Assembly (NCBI GenBank): GCA_025964405.1
Contig: JAOPYW010000241.1
Location: forward strand, 1-7,821
Source of the DNA: Thermoleophilia bacterium
GTDB taxonomy: Bacteria; Actinomycetota; Thermoleophilia; Gaiellales; SKUG01
DNA: 7,821 bases
Direction: 5' to 3'
The position numbers were made by a program, and so were the translations under genes. Below are positions 1-5,904 of the stretch, piece by piece. A model generated the notes under the pieces. That model saw only the letters and a program-made list of their open reading frames with translations, was not told where the DNA came from and made no database searches. Within the stretch, counting starts at the first letter, position 1. Each line of letters starts with the position of its first letter.

Positions 1-1
1 A

Positions 2-3000
2 CCATCCCGCCAGATCGCAGTGCTCGCCGTGCTGGCTACGATCGTCTCAGCATTGGTGGCGATCAGCTCGGCGCCGGCCGACGCGGCGAGCAGCGGGGCG
101 ACCACCGTGGCGGTCACGGTGCTGAGCGCCACCAACCTCGACACGACCGGGTGCGCCAGCGGCGTCGCTGGCCGCACGGCCTTCGGCAACGTCACCGCCT
201 CGAGCATCGTCACGAGCAGCGACTGCGCAGTCACCTTCGGCTCGTCGAACTCCACCGCGACCCTCTCGATGGCACAGAGCGACGGCGTGGGGCAGGCGCT
301 CTACCAGCCGTCGCGCGGCGCACTCGACACCTCGTTCGATGGCGACGGCGTGGCAACGCTCTCGAACGCTCCCAACTCGGGCGCCGACCTGTTCAACGCC
401 GGGGCGGTACAGGCCGACGGGCGTGTGGTCGCCGCAGGCACCTGCCAGATGGGCGGCACCACCGGTGCCGACATCTGCATGGCGCGCTTCGCCACCAACG
501 GAACGCTCGACGCGAGCTTCGACGGTGACGGGAAGCAGACCCTCGTCGTCGCTGCCGGCTCGGGCATGGAGACCGCATTCGCCGTGGCCGTGCAGCCTGA
601 CGGAAAGATCCTCGTCTCCGGATACTGCTACATGGGCGCCGGCACGAGCTACGACTTCTGCACCGCGCGGTACGACACGGCCGGCACCCTCGACCCGACC
701 TTCGACACCGACGGCGTCGTCACCACCTCGATCGCCGCGGGCGCCCGCACCGACAAGCCGACCGAGGTGCTCGTGCAGCCCGACGGAAAGATCGTCGTGA
801 CCGGTTACTGCAACGTCAACAGCACCACCAGCTACGACTTCTGCGCCGCGAGGTACTCGGCGGTCGGGGCACTCGACACGGGCTTCGACGGCGATGGCAA
901 GCTGACCACCGCCGTGGGCGCGGGCGCCGTGATCGACGAGGCGTGGGGCGCGGTGCTCCAGGCCGACGGCAAGCTCGTGCTCGCCGGACGCTGCTACGGG
1001 GGCTCGAGCACGCGATACGACGCGTGCTTCGTGCGCTACACCACGACAGGAGCACTCGACACGACCTGGGACGGCGACGGCAAGTACGCGGTGGCCGTGG
1101 GGGCAGGTGCCGTCGACGACATCATCAACGACATCGCACTGCAACCCGACGGCAAGGTCGTCGGGAGCGGCACCTGCGACATGGGCGCTACCGGCAAGGA
1201 CATCTGCGCGGTTCGCCTCACCACGGTCGGAGCCCTCGACTCGACCTTCTCCGGCGACGGTATGGTGACCGTGCCCGTCACCGCCGGCAACGGCAGCGAC
1301 AACGCCCTCGGCATCGCCGTGCAGTCCGACGGCAGCCTCCTGCTCGGCGGTCGCTGCTACACGCTCTCGTCCGGAACCCGGTTCTGCGCCACCCGGGTGT
1401 CGTCGACCGGTGCGCTCGATGCGTCCTACGGCACTGGCGGCACGGTCGTGACGGCGATCTCCCCGTCGTCGGACCTCGTCGGCGACGCACTGGTGCAGTC
1501 GGACGACAAGCTGGTGCTGGTCGGCGGTTGCACGATGAACGGCGCGAACGGGCAGGACGGGTGCCTCCTGCGCTACACCACGGCTGGCGCGCCCGACACG
1601 ACCTACAGCGGGGACGGGCGCGTCACCGCAGCGATCTCGGTCGGCAATGGCGACGACCAGCTGGCGGCGGCCCTCACCCAGCCCGACGGCAAGGTCGTCA
1701 CGGCCGGCACCTGCGATTCGCAGGGACCCACCGGCACCGACACCTGCATGGAACGGTATCTCGCCGACGGCTCCCTCGACCCCTCGTTCGACGGCGACGG
1801 CAAGACACTCGTGCCGGTGAGCCCCGGCGGTGGCGACGACGGCATCTCAGCCCTGGCGCAGCAACCTGGCGGACAGCTCGTGGCGGCAGGGCCCTGCGAC
1901 TACGGCGGCTACCCGCGGTTCTGCCTCGAGCGCTACAACCCGAACGGTTCGCTCGACACCAGCTTCGACGTCGACGGCACGGTGAACACCACGATCGGCT
2001 CGGCGACGGCATCGACCTACGCGCGAGCGATCGCACTCCAGCCCGACGGTCGCATCATCGCGGCAGGCTACTGCGACAGCGCGGGCAACTACGACTTCTG
2101 CGCCGCGCGCTACAACGCCGACGGGTCGCTCGACACCACGTTCGCTACGGCCGGGAAGTTCGTGCTCGCGATCGGACCGGGCGAGGATCGCATCAAGTCG
2201 GCGTCGGTGCAGGGCGACGGCCGCATCGTGCTGGCCGGCTACTGCGACTCGGCGGCACTCGGCGCCCAGATGTGCATCGTGCGACTGCTGGCCACCGGCG
2301 CGATCGACACCTCCTACGGCTCGAGCGGGCTCGTGATGGCCGGCCTCCCGGGCAACGGCGACGACGTCGCGTACGGCGCCGCGCTGCAGGACGACGGCAA
2401 GCTCCTGCTCGGTGGTTCGTGCGAGTTGAGCAGTGCCACCACGGGCGTCGATTCGTGCGTCGTGCGCCTCACCACGGCCGGGGCGCTCGACACGACGTTC
2501 TCGGGCGACGGGTTCGCCACGACCCCGATCGCCCCCAGCAACGCCGAGGACTTCATCCGCGGCATGAGCCTGCAGCCCGACGGCCGTATCCTCCTGGCCG
2601 GGTATTGCGACATGGGCCTGGTCACCGACATCGACTTCTGCGCCTCACGGTTCGATTCGACCGGCGCCGTCGACACGAGCTTCGGCACGGGCGGGGGCAC
2701 CTCGTTCGCCCCGACGACCGGAGCGATCACCGACACCGCGATCGCCGTCGCTCCCACGGCCGACGGCGGATTCGTGATCGCGGGCTACTGCGCCATGGGC
2801 GGGCTCACGGGCCAGGACCAGTGCCTCGGGGTGCTCGACGACGCGGGCACCTTCCCGCAGTACGCCAACGGCGTGAACGACTGGGACCAGGGGGCAGGCA
2901 CCTTCGGCGCCTGCCTGAGCTCGGTCACCAACGGCGCCGGGGCGTGGCCGATGAATGCGACCTGCCCGAGCACCGACGGTGGCTACTGGAACGCGATCCC

Positions 3001-3142
3001 GGCGGCAGCCACGACGATCGCGACGGCGCCGCTGCAGCAGACCGGCGCGATCGCCAACCTGCGCTTCGGCGCACGCATCACGGCGAGCCAGACCTGGGGC
3101 TCCTACGTCGCCCCGATCACGTTCTCCGTCGCCGCGCCCTAG
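2..3142 (+). CDS. Secreted delta-60 repeat (DUF5122 beta-propeller) protein, 5' end outside window
   Basis: Large secreted repeat protein of unknown function. The frame is open to the first base. A GTG at 20 could be called as start, but it has no Shine-Dalgarno before it and sits inside a signal-peptide core preceded by in-frame Pro-Ser-Arg-Gln, so the true start probably lies upstream. Residues below count from that GTG. A hydrophobic signal segment ends near Ala-Asp-Ala (20-22). Residues 28-96 form a beta-rich N-domain with C45 and C69. Fourteen repeats of 58-61 residues begin at about residue 100, each opening with a G-x-LD-x-(S/T)-F-x-x-x-G motif (for example GALDTSFDGDG). Residues 940-1040 form a C-domain with C965 and C982, ending in PITFSVAAP. 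The repeat matches the delta-60 family (TIGR02608/PF17164), which is predicted to form beta-propellers. Every repeat also has a C-x(8-11)-C pair, giving 28 cysteines in the array and 32 in all. No enzyme motif or sortase signal is seen. The family call is firm; the function is unknown. Confidence 0.9.
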   Translation, partial: PSRQIAVLAVLATIVSALVAISSAPADAASSGATTVAVTVLSATNLDTTGCASGVAGRTAFGNVTASSIVTSSDCAVTFGSSNSTATLSMAQSDGVGQALYQPSRGALDTSFDGDGVATLSNAPNSGADLFNAGAVQADGRVVAAGTCQMGGTTGADICMARFATNGTLDASFDGDGKQTLVVAAGSGMETAFAVAVQPDGKILVSGYCYMGAGTSYDFCTARYDTAGTLDPTFDTDGVVTTSIAAGARTDKPTEVLVQPDGKIVVTGYCNVNSTTSYDFCAARYSAVGALDTGFDGDGKLTTAVGAGAVIDEAWGAVLQADGKLVLAGRCYGGSSTRYDACFVRYTTTGALDTTWDGDGKYAVAVGAGAVDDIINDIALQPDGKVVGSGTCDMGATGKDICAVRLTTVGALDSTFSGDGMVTVPVTAGNGSDNALGIAVQSDGSLLLGGRCYTLSSGTRFCATRVSSTGALDASYGTGGTVVTAISPSSDLVGDALVQSDDKLVLVGGCTMNGANGQDGCLLRYTTAGAPDTTYSGDGRVTAAISVGNGDDQLAAALTQPDGKVVTAGTCDSQGPTGTDTCMERYLADGSLDPSFDGDGKTLVPVSPGGGDDGISALAQQPGGQLVAAGPCDYGGYPRFCLERYNPNGSLDTSFDVDGTVNTTIGSATASTYARAIALQPDGRIIAAGYCDSAGNYDFCAARYNADGSLDTTFATAGKFVLAIGPGEDRIKSASVQGDGRIVLAGYCDSAALGAQMCIVRLLATGAIDTSYGSSGLVMAGLPGNGDDVAYGAALQDDGKLLLGGSCELSSATTGVDSCVVRLTTAGALDTTFSGDGFATTPIAPSNAEDFIRGMSLQPDGRILLAGYCDMGLVTDIDFCASRFDSTGAVDTSFGTGGGTSFAPTTGAITDTAIAVAPTADGGFVIAGYCAMGGLTGQDQCLGVLDDAGTFPQYANGVNDWDQGAGTFGACLSSVTNGAGAWPMNATCPSTDGGYWNAIPAAATTIATAPLQQTGAIANLRFGARITASQTWGSYVAPITFSVAAP
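317..2850 (+). repeat. Array of 14 delta-60 repeats with a Cys pair each
   Basis: Protein-level tandem repeats. The LD-x-(S/T)-(F/W/Y) motifs start at nt 317, 500, 683, 866, 1049, 1229, 1409, 1586, 1769, 1946, 2123, 2297, 2480 and 2663, so the spacing is 174-183 nt. Each unit then has a (P/A)DG(K/R) turn, a hydrophobic strand ending in G-x-C, and 8-11 residues later a second Cys followed in most units by x-x-R-(Y/F/L). The DNA itself has diverged between units; only short stretches such as ctcgacac recur. The number 14 would fit two seven-bladed propellers, but that is inference. Confidence 0.85.
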
Positions 3143-3179
3143 GGACGCGACCCGGAGTGCGCGAGCCCGCTCCATGCGA

Positions 3180-3185
3180 TATAGT
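3180..3185 (+). promoter_or_regulatory. Putative -10 box of the VOC gene
   Basis: TATAGT matches five of six positions of the consensus TATAAT and lies in the 74-nt gap before the VOC gene. A start site six to eight bases downstream, near 3192, would leave a leader of about 25 nt holding only the ribosome binding site. No good -35 hexamer is seen at 17-18 bp upstream, so this may be an activated or extended promoter. The box overlaps the left arm of the dyad at 3182-3199. Confidence 0.45.
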
Positions 3186-3199
3186 TGAGGGCGCAACTA
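3182..3199. promoter_or_regulatory. Inverted repeat, likely MarR-type operator
   Basis: TAGTTG and CAACTA form perfect 6-bp arms around a 6-bp spacer (agggcg). The site spans the -10 box and the expected transcription start, so a bound dimer would block RNA polymerase. AT-rich arms with GTTG/CAAC are the kind of dyad bound by MarR-family repressors, and such repressors often control catechol or quinone-responsive VOC genes (CatE-type in Bacillus). No regulator gene lies in the window, so the protein that binds is unknown. The dyad is seen directly; its function is inferred. Confidence 0.5.
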
Positions 3200-3216
3200 C
3201 TTTGGAGGAGCTCCCC

Positions 3217-4125
3217 ATGAGCGACGCGACGACCACCCAGACCACGACACCCGAGATGTGGGCACCGACCGACTCACAGCTCCTGCCCCACGGCATCGAG
3301 CTGGGCCCCAGCCACCTGACGGTGCGCAGCCTCGAGCGAGCGCTGCCCTGGTACACCGACGCGCTCGGGCTGACGGTCGCGGAGCAGACCCCCACGTCGG
3401 CGCAGCTCGCGAGCATCGGTGGCGAGGTCGTCGTCGGGCTGACCGAGGATCCGGAAGCGACGGCGCCCGGCAAGACCGCCGGCCTCTACCACGTGGCGCT
3501 CAACATGAGCCGCCTCGAGCTGAGCCGCATGATTCGCCGCATCGTGCAGGCGAAGGCTGCGATCCAGGGGGCGTCCGACCACGGCACGCACGAGGCGATC
3601 TACCTGCCCGACCCCGACGGCAACGGGTTCGAGCTCGCCGCCGACCGCCCGCGCGCCGACTGGCCCGACTGGAACGAGCACCCCGGCAGCATCCAGCCGC
3701 AGGCCCTCGACCTCGAGGCGCTGTTCGCGGTGTCGGGCGACGGCGCCATCCCGCCGCATGCCGAGGGCGTGACGACCGGCCACCTGCACCTGCACGTGGG
3801 CGACATCGAGCAGGGGCTCGCGCACTACCGCGACATCGTCGGGTTCGACGTGAAGTTCCAGATGCCGACCGCGGCGTTCGTCTCGGCCGACGGCTACCAC
3901 CACCACCTGGGCTTCAACGTCTGGAACGGCGTGGGCGTGCCCGGCGCACCCGACCACTCCACCGGGCTTCGCTACTGGTCGGTGGTCGTGCCGGCAGCGG
4001 AGGACGTCGACGCACTCGCGGCGCGCCTGGCCGCGGCGGGAACCGAGACGACGCGCGACGACGCCGGCGCGCTCCTCGTGCCTGACCCGTGGGGCACGAC
4101 CCTGCGCGTCACGGCGCGCGACTGA
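3217..4125 (+). CDS. Two-domain VOC family protein (glyoxalase/extradiol dioxygenase-like, CatE type)
   Basis: Cytoplasmic metalloenzyme of the vicinal oxygen chelate superfamily, 302 residues. It resembles the catechol 2,3-dioxygenase (CatE, COG2514) group, but the substrate cannot be read from sequence. ATG 3217 is chosen because GGAGGAG (3204-3210) lies 6 nt upstream; the frame stays open far upstream only as a shadow of the preceding gene. Domain 1 (about 30-145) has paired modules with H33 (PSHLTV), H92 (LYHVAL) and E139 (DPDGNGFEL), a complete His-His-Glu metal triad. Domain 2 (about 187-302) keeps H191 in its first strand, but W254 and R297 stand where the second His and the Glu would be. 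It also has an odd YHHHLGFNVW strand at 227-236. Domain 2 is therefore probably structural or part of the substrate pocket. The gene is monocistronic, probably under the dyad at 3182, and ends before a strong hairpin. Confidence 0.88.
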   Translation: MSDATTTQTTTPEMWAPTDSQLLPHGIELGPSHLTVRSLERALPWYTDALGLTVAEQTPTSAQLASIGGEVVVGLTEDPEATAPGKTAGLYHVALNMSRLELSRMIRRIVQAKAAIQGASDHGTHEAIYLPDPDGNGFELAADRPRADWPDWNEHPGSIQPQALDLEALFAVSGDGAIPPHAEGVTTGHLHLHVGDIEQGLAHYRDIVGFDVKFQMPTAAFVSADGYHHHLGFNVWNGVGVPGAPDHSTGLRYWSVVVPAAEDVDALAARLAAAGTETTRDDAGALLVPDPWGTTLRVTARD

Positions 4126-4160
4126 CACTGCGCGGGCGCGCCACGACTGACACATGCGCG
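4119..4160. repeat. Short imperfect tandem duplication across the VOC stop codon
   Basis: cgactgacactgcgcg (4119-4134) recurs as cgactgacacatgcgcg (4144-4160), differing by one inserted base, with a period of 25 bp. The first copy includes the TGA stop of the VOC gene. It is probably a small slippage or duplication event at the gene end, and no function is visible. Confidence 0.6.
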
Positions 4161-4171
4161 TCCAGAGATGA

Positions 4172-4209
4172 CGAAGGGGCGCGATCGCCGTTGCGATCGC
4201 GCCCCTTCG
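4172..4209. terminator. Perfect 17-bp hairpin, likely bidirectional terminator
   Basis: Positions 4172-4188 are perfectly complementary to 4193-4209, leaving a 4-nt loop (cgtt). The stem is very GC-rich and contains GCGATCGC in each arm. It lies 46 nt after the VOC stop and 69 nt after the stop of the convergent minus-strand gene, the expected place for a terminator serving both. There is no T tract on either side, so it would belong to the U-less hairpin terminators described in actinomycetes, or it may stabilise 3' ends. Confidence 0.75.
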
Positions 4210-4278
4210 CTGCCTTCGATCGACATGCCGCCTCGCGCCACCCGCGTTCGGGAGTCGCGAAGCGGCGCGCCGCAGGTC

Positions 4279-4773
4279 TCACCAGCCGCGGAAGGCGGAG
4301 GCGAACATGTTGCCGATGCCACCGATGAGCCCGGCGCCGTACTGGCCACCGTAGACGCCGTTCGGGGTCGTGCAGAACTGCCAGGAGTTGGCGTTGTTGA
4401 CGGAGCCGTACCCGCCGAACTGGTTCACGCCGTTGTACTGCGACACCTGCGGGAACCCGCCCACGTAGCCACCGGCCTGCGGGTAGCCGAGCTGCGGCGC
4501 GCCGTATGCGTTGCGGCCGAGGCTGGGGAACATGCCGCCGGCGATGCCCGTGTTGTAGCCGTACTGGCCGCCGTACTGCTGCACGCCGTACGGGCTTCCC
4601 ACCGTGCTCGGCGCGAACTGCGCCTGCTGGGTCGCGAGCTGCTGCTGGAGCCGGAGCGACTGCAGCTGCAGGTTGCGCTGGAAATTGAGGTTCTGCGCCT
4701 GGGCCCGCTTGCGATGCGTGCGGTTGTAACCGACGGATCCGGGCTGCGGATAGACGCGGATGTGGATGCTCAT
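4279..4773 (-). CDS. Low-complexity Gly/Gln/Tyr/Asn-rich basic protein, function unknown
   Basis: A 164-residue protein I do not recognise. The frame runs further upstream to 4920, but ATG 4773 is chosen because a GGAAGGA stretch (4790-4784) lies 10 nt before it and the extension would read through a palindromic intergenic region. Residues 1-23 are basic (RTHRKR at 18-23). Residues 24-53 are Gln/Asn/Leu-rich and probably helical or coiled-coil. Residues 54-145 are a tract of Gly, Tyr, Gln, Asn and Pro with recurring YGG, GGY and QYG steps. Residues 142-161 are Gly-rich and hydrophobic with GxxxG spacing, before a final FRGW. I count about 30 Gly, 22 Gln, 13 Tyr, 13 Asn, and no Asp or Glu at all, so the pI must be very high. 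There is no signal peptide and one Cys. The composition recalls prion-like or phase-separating segments and small structural proteins. It is convergent with the VOC gene and divergent from the reductase. Coding is supported by clean composition, start and site; the role is open. Confidence 0.75.
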   Translation of the reverse strand: MSIHIRVYPQPGSVGYNRTHRKRAQAQNLNFQRNLQLQSLRLQQQLATQQAQFAPSTVGSPYGVQQYGGQYGYNTGIAGGMFPSLGRNAYGAPQLGYPQAGGYVGGFPQVSQYNGVNQFGGYGSVNNANSWQFCTTPNGVYGGQYGAGLIGGIGNMFASAFRGW

Positions 4774-4854
4774 GGCGGGTGGATCCTTCCGTGGACTCGG
4801 TGGTGCAGCGGGAGTGGCGCCGACAGGTCCGTGCCAGCACTGCCAACCTTCCCA

Positions 4855-4891
4855 CGCCGTCGGCCGTACGTGTGACGTACGGCCGACGGTG
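4855..4891. promoter_or_regulatory. Long perfect palindrome in divergent intergenic region
   Basis: 4857-4870 pairs perfectly with 4876-4889 (14 bp) around a 5-nt loop, tgtga, and the outer C4855-G4891 pair extends it past one G-T wobble. The core is two CGTACG hexamers 5 bp apart. The palindrome lies between divergent genes, 81 bp from the start of the minus-strand gene and 55 bp from that of the reductase. A shared terminator is therefore unlikely unless a small RNA is made here. It could be a large operator (a TetR-type dyad is possible) or a structured leader for the minus-strand gene. Confidence 0.55.
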
Positions 4892-4933
4892 GCTCCGCGT
4901 GGCCGTCGCCCCAGCCCCATGCGGCCACCGCGC

Positions 4934-4946
4934 TATCCTTGCCGCC
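4934..4946 (+). promoter_or_regulatory. Leaderless promoter -10 box of the aldo/keto reductase gene
   Basis: TATCCT (4934-4939) fits the actinobacterial TANNNT -10 pattern and is followed by 7 nt and then the A of the ATG at 4947. That spacing puts the transcription start on the start codon itself. No Shine-Dalgarno sequence is present between the box and the ATG, which agrees with a leaderless mRNA. No clear -35 hexamer is visible. Confidence 0.65.
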
Positions 4947-5900
4947 ATGACGATCACGACCCATCCCACGCACCCCCTCGGCAGCTCCGGCCTCGAGGTC
5001 TCCCAGCTCTGCCTGGGCGGCAACGTCTTCGGCTGGACCATCGACGAGGCCGCCTCCTTCACCGTGCTCGACGCCTACCGCGCGGGCGGCGGCACCTTCA
5101 TCGACACGGCCGACGCCTACTCGACCTGGGGCGAGGGCAACGTCGGCGGCGAGTCGGAGACGATCATCGGTCGCTGGCTCGTCGAGCGTGCCGTGCCGGC
5201 TGGGGAGATCGTGGTCGCGACGAAGGTCGGCTCCCCGATGCCCGAGGGAAAGGGACTCGCGCCCGCGTACGTGTGCGAGGCGGCCGAGCGCTCACGCGAG
5301 CGCCTGGGCGTCGAGACCATCGACCTGCTCTACGCCCACCGCCCCGACGACTCGACCCCGATCGCCGACACGCTCGCCGCCTTCCACGAGCTGGTCGAGG
5401 CGGGCACGGTGCGCGCGATCGGCCTCTCCAACTTCACCGCCGCGCAGACCCGCGAGGCGCTCGACGCCGCCGATGCGAACGGACTCACGCGGCCCGTGGC
5501 GCTCCAGCCCGAGTACAACCTGGTCGACCGCTCTGGTTTCGAGGGGGAGCTGCAGGCGCTGGCCGTGGCCGAGGGCCTGGCCGTCGCCCCCTACTACTCG
5601 CTCGCATCGGGGTTCCTGACCGGCAAGTACCGGCCCGGCTACGACGCTCCCGAGTCGAAGCGCGCCTCGGCCGTGCTCGCCCGCTACGACAAGGAGCAGC
5701 ACTGGGAGCTGCTCGAACGCCTGCACGCCGTCGCCGATCGCCACGACGCGACGATGGCACAGGTGGCCCTCGCGTGGCTCGCGGCGCAGCCGTCGGTGGT
5801 CGCGCCGATCGCGAGCGGCACCTCGCCGGCGCAGGTCGTCGAGCTGCTGCGCTCGGTCAGCCTGGAGCTCGACGGCAACGACCTGTCGCTGCTGCGCTGA
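4947..5900 (+). CDS. Aldo/keto reductase family oxidoreductase
   Basis: Cytoplasmic NADPH-dependent carbonyl reductase of the (alpha/beta)8-barrel aldo/keto reductase superfamily, 317 residues, a normal length. The catalytic tetrad is complete: D53 (FIDTAD), Y58 (DAYS), K93 (ATKVG) and H131 (YAHRPD). Further family marks are the beta-strand motif IGLSNF (158-163), QPEYNL (187-192) and the cofactor-end motif APIASGTS (286-293). ATG 4947 is chosen over an in-frame extension to 4779 because the family normally starts just before the LGSSGLEVS strand and because the -10 box sits exactly 7 nt upstream. The substrate cannot be told; the protein looks like the general YajO/Tas-like bacterial group. 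It is probably transcribed alone, without a leader. Its stop is only 4 bp from that of the convergent CHAP gene. Confidence 0.93.
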   Translation: MTITTHPTHPLGSSGLEVSQLCLGGNVFGWTIDEAASFTVLDAYRAGGGTFIDTADAYSTWGEGNVGGESETIIGRWLVERAVPAGEIVVATKVGSPMPEGKGLAPAYVCEAAERSRERLGVETIDLLYAHRPDDSTPIADTLAAFHELVEAGTVRAIGLSNFTAAQTREALDAADANGLTRPVALQPEYNLVDRSGFEGELQALAVAEGLAVAPYYSLASGFLTGKYRPGYDAPESKRASAVLARYDKEQHWELLERLHAVADRHDATMAQVALAWLAAQPSVVAPIASGTSPAQVVELLRSVSLELDGNDLSLLR

Positions 5901-5904
5901 GTGG

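Noticed and set aside
47..1144. Long antisense open frame opposite the first repeat gene (and others, for example 2314-2757, 3274-4155 and 6745-7584 on the minus strand)
   Set aside because: GC-rich genes leave long empty frames on the other strand; the products are Arg/Ala/Gly/His-rich with no motif and merely mirror the repeat pattern of the real gene.
317..2850. Periodicity of about 180 bp read as a DNA repeat array or CRISPR
   Set aside because: The repetition is at protein level inside one frame, the DNA copies are diverged, and there are no short identical repeats with unique spacers.
943..3216. In-frame upstream extension of the VOC gene, giving a 1060-residue frame
   Set aside because: It overlaps the repeat-protein gene in another frame, is extremely Arg-rich, and a strong ribosome binding site marks ATG 3217.
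4262..4273. 12-bp self-complementary gcggcgcgccgc just after the minus-strand stop
   Set aside because: It has no loop and is expected by chance in such GC-rich DNA; the hairpin at 4172-4209 is the better terminator.
4774..4920. N-terminal extension of the minus-strand low-complexity protein up to 4920
   Set aside because: It reads through the intergenic palindrome, its composition is unlike the rest, and ATG 4773 has its own ribosome binding site.
4896..4932. gtggccg and cggccac arms around the reductase promoter as an operator
   Set aside because: The arms are only 7 bp and far apart, and built from G/C-rich words common in this DNA.
4779..4946. N-terminal extension of the aldo/keto reductase
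   Set aside because: It is not part of the family fold, and the -10 box at 4934 puts the transcript start at 4947.
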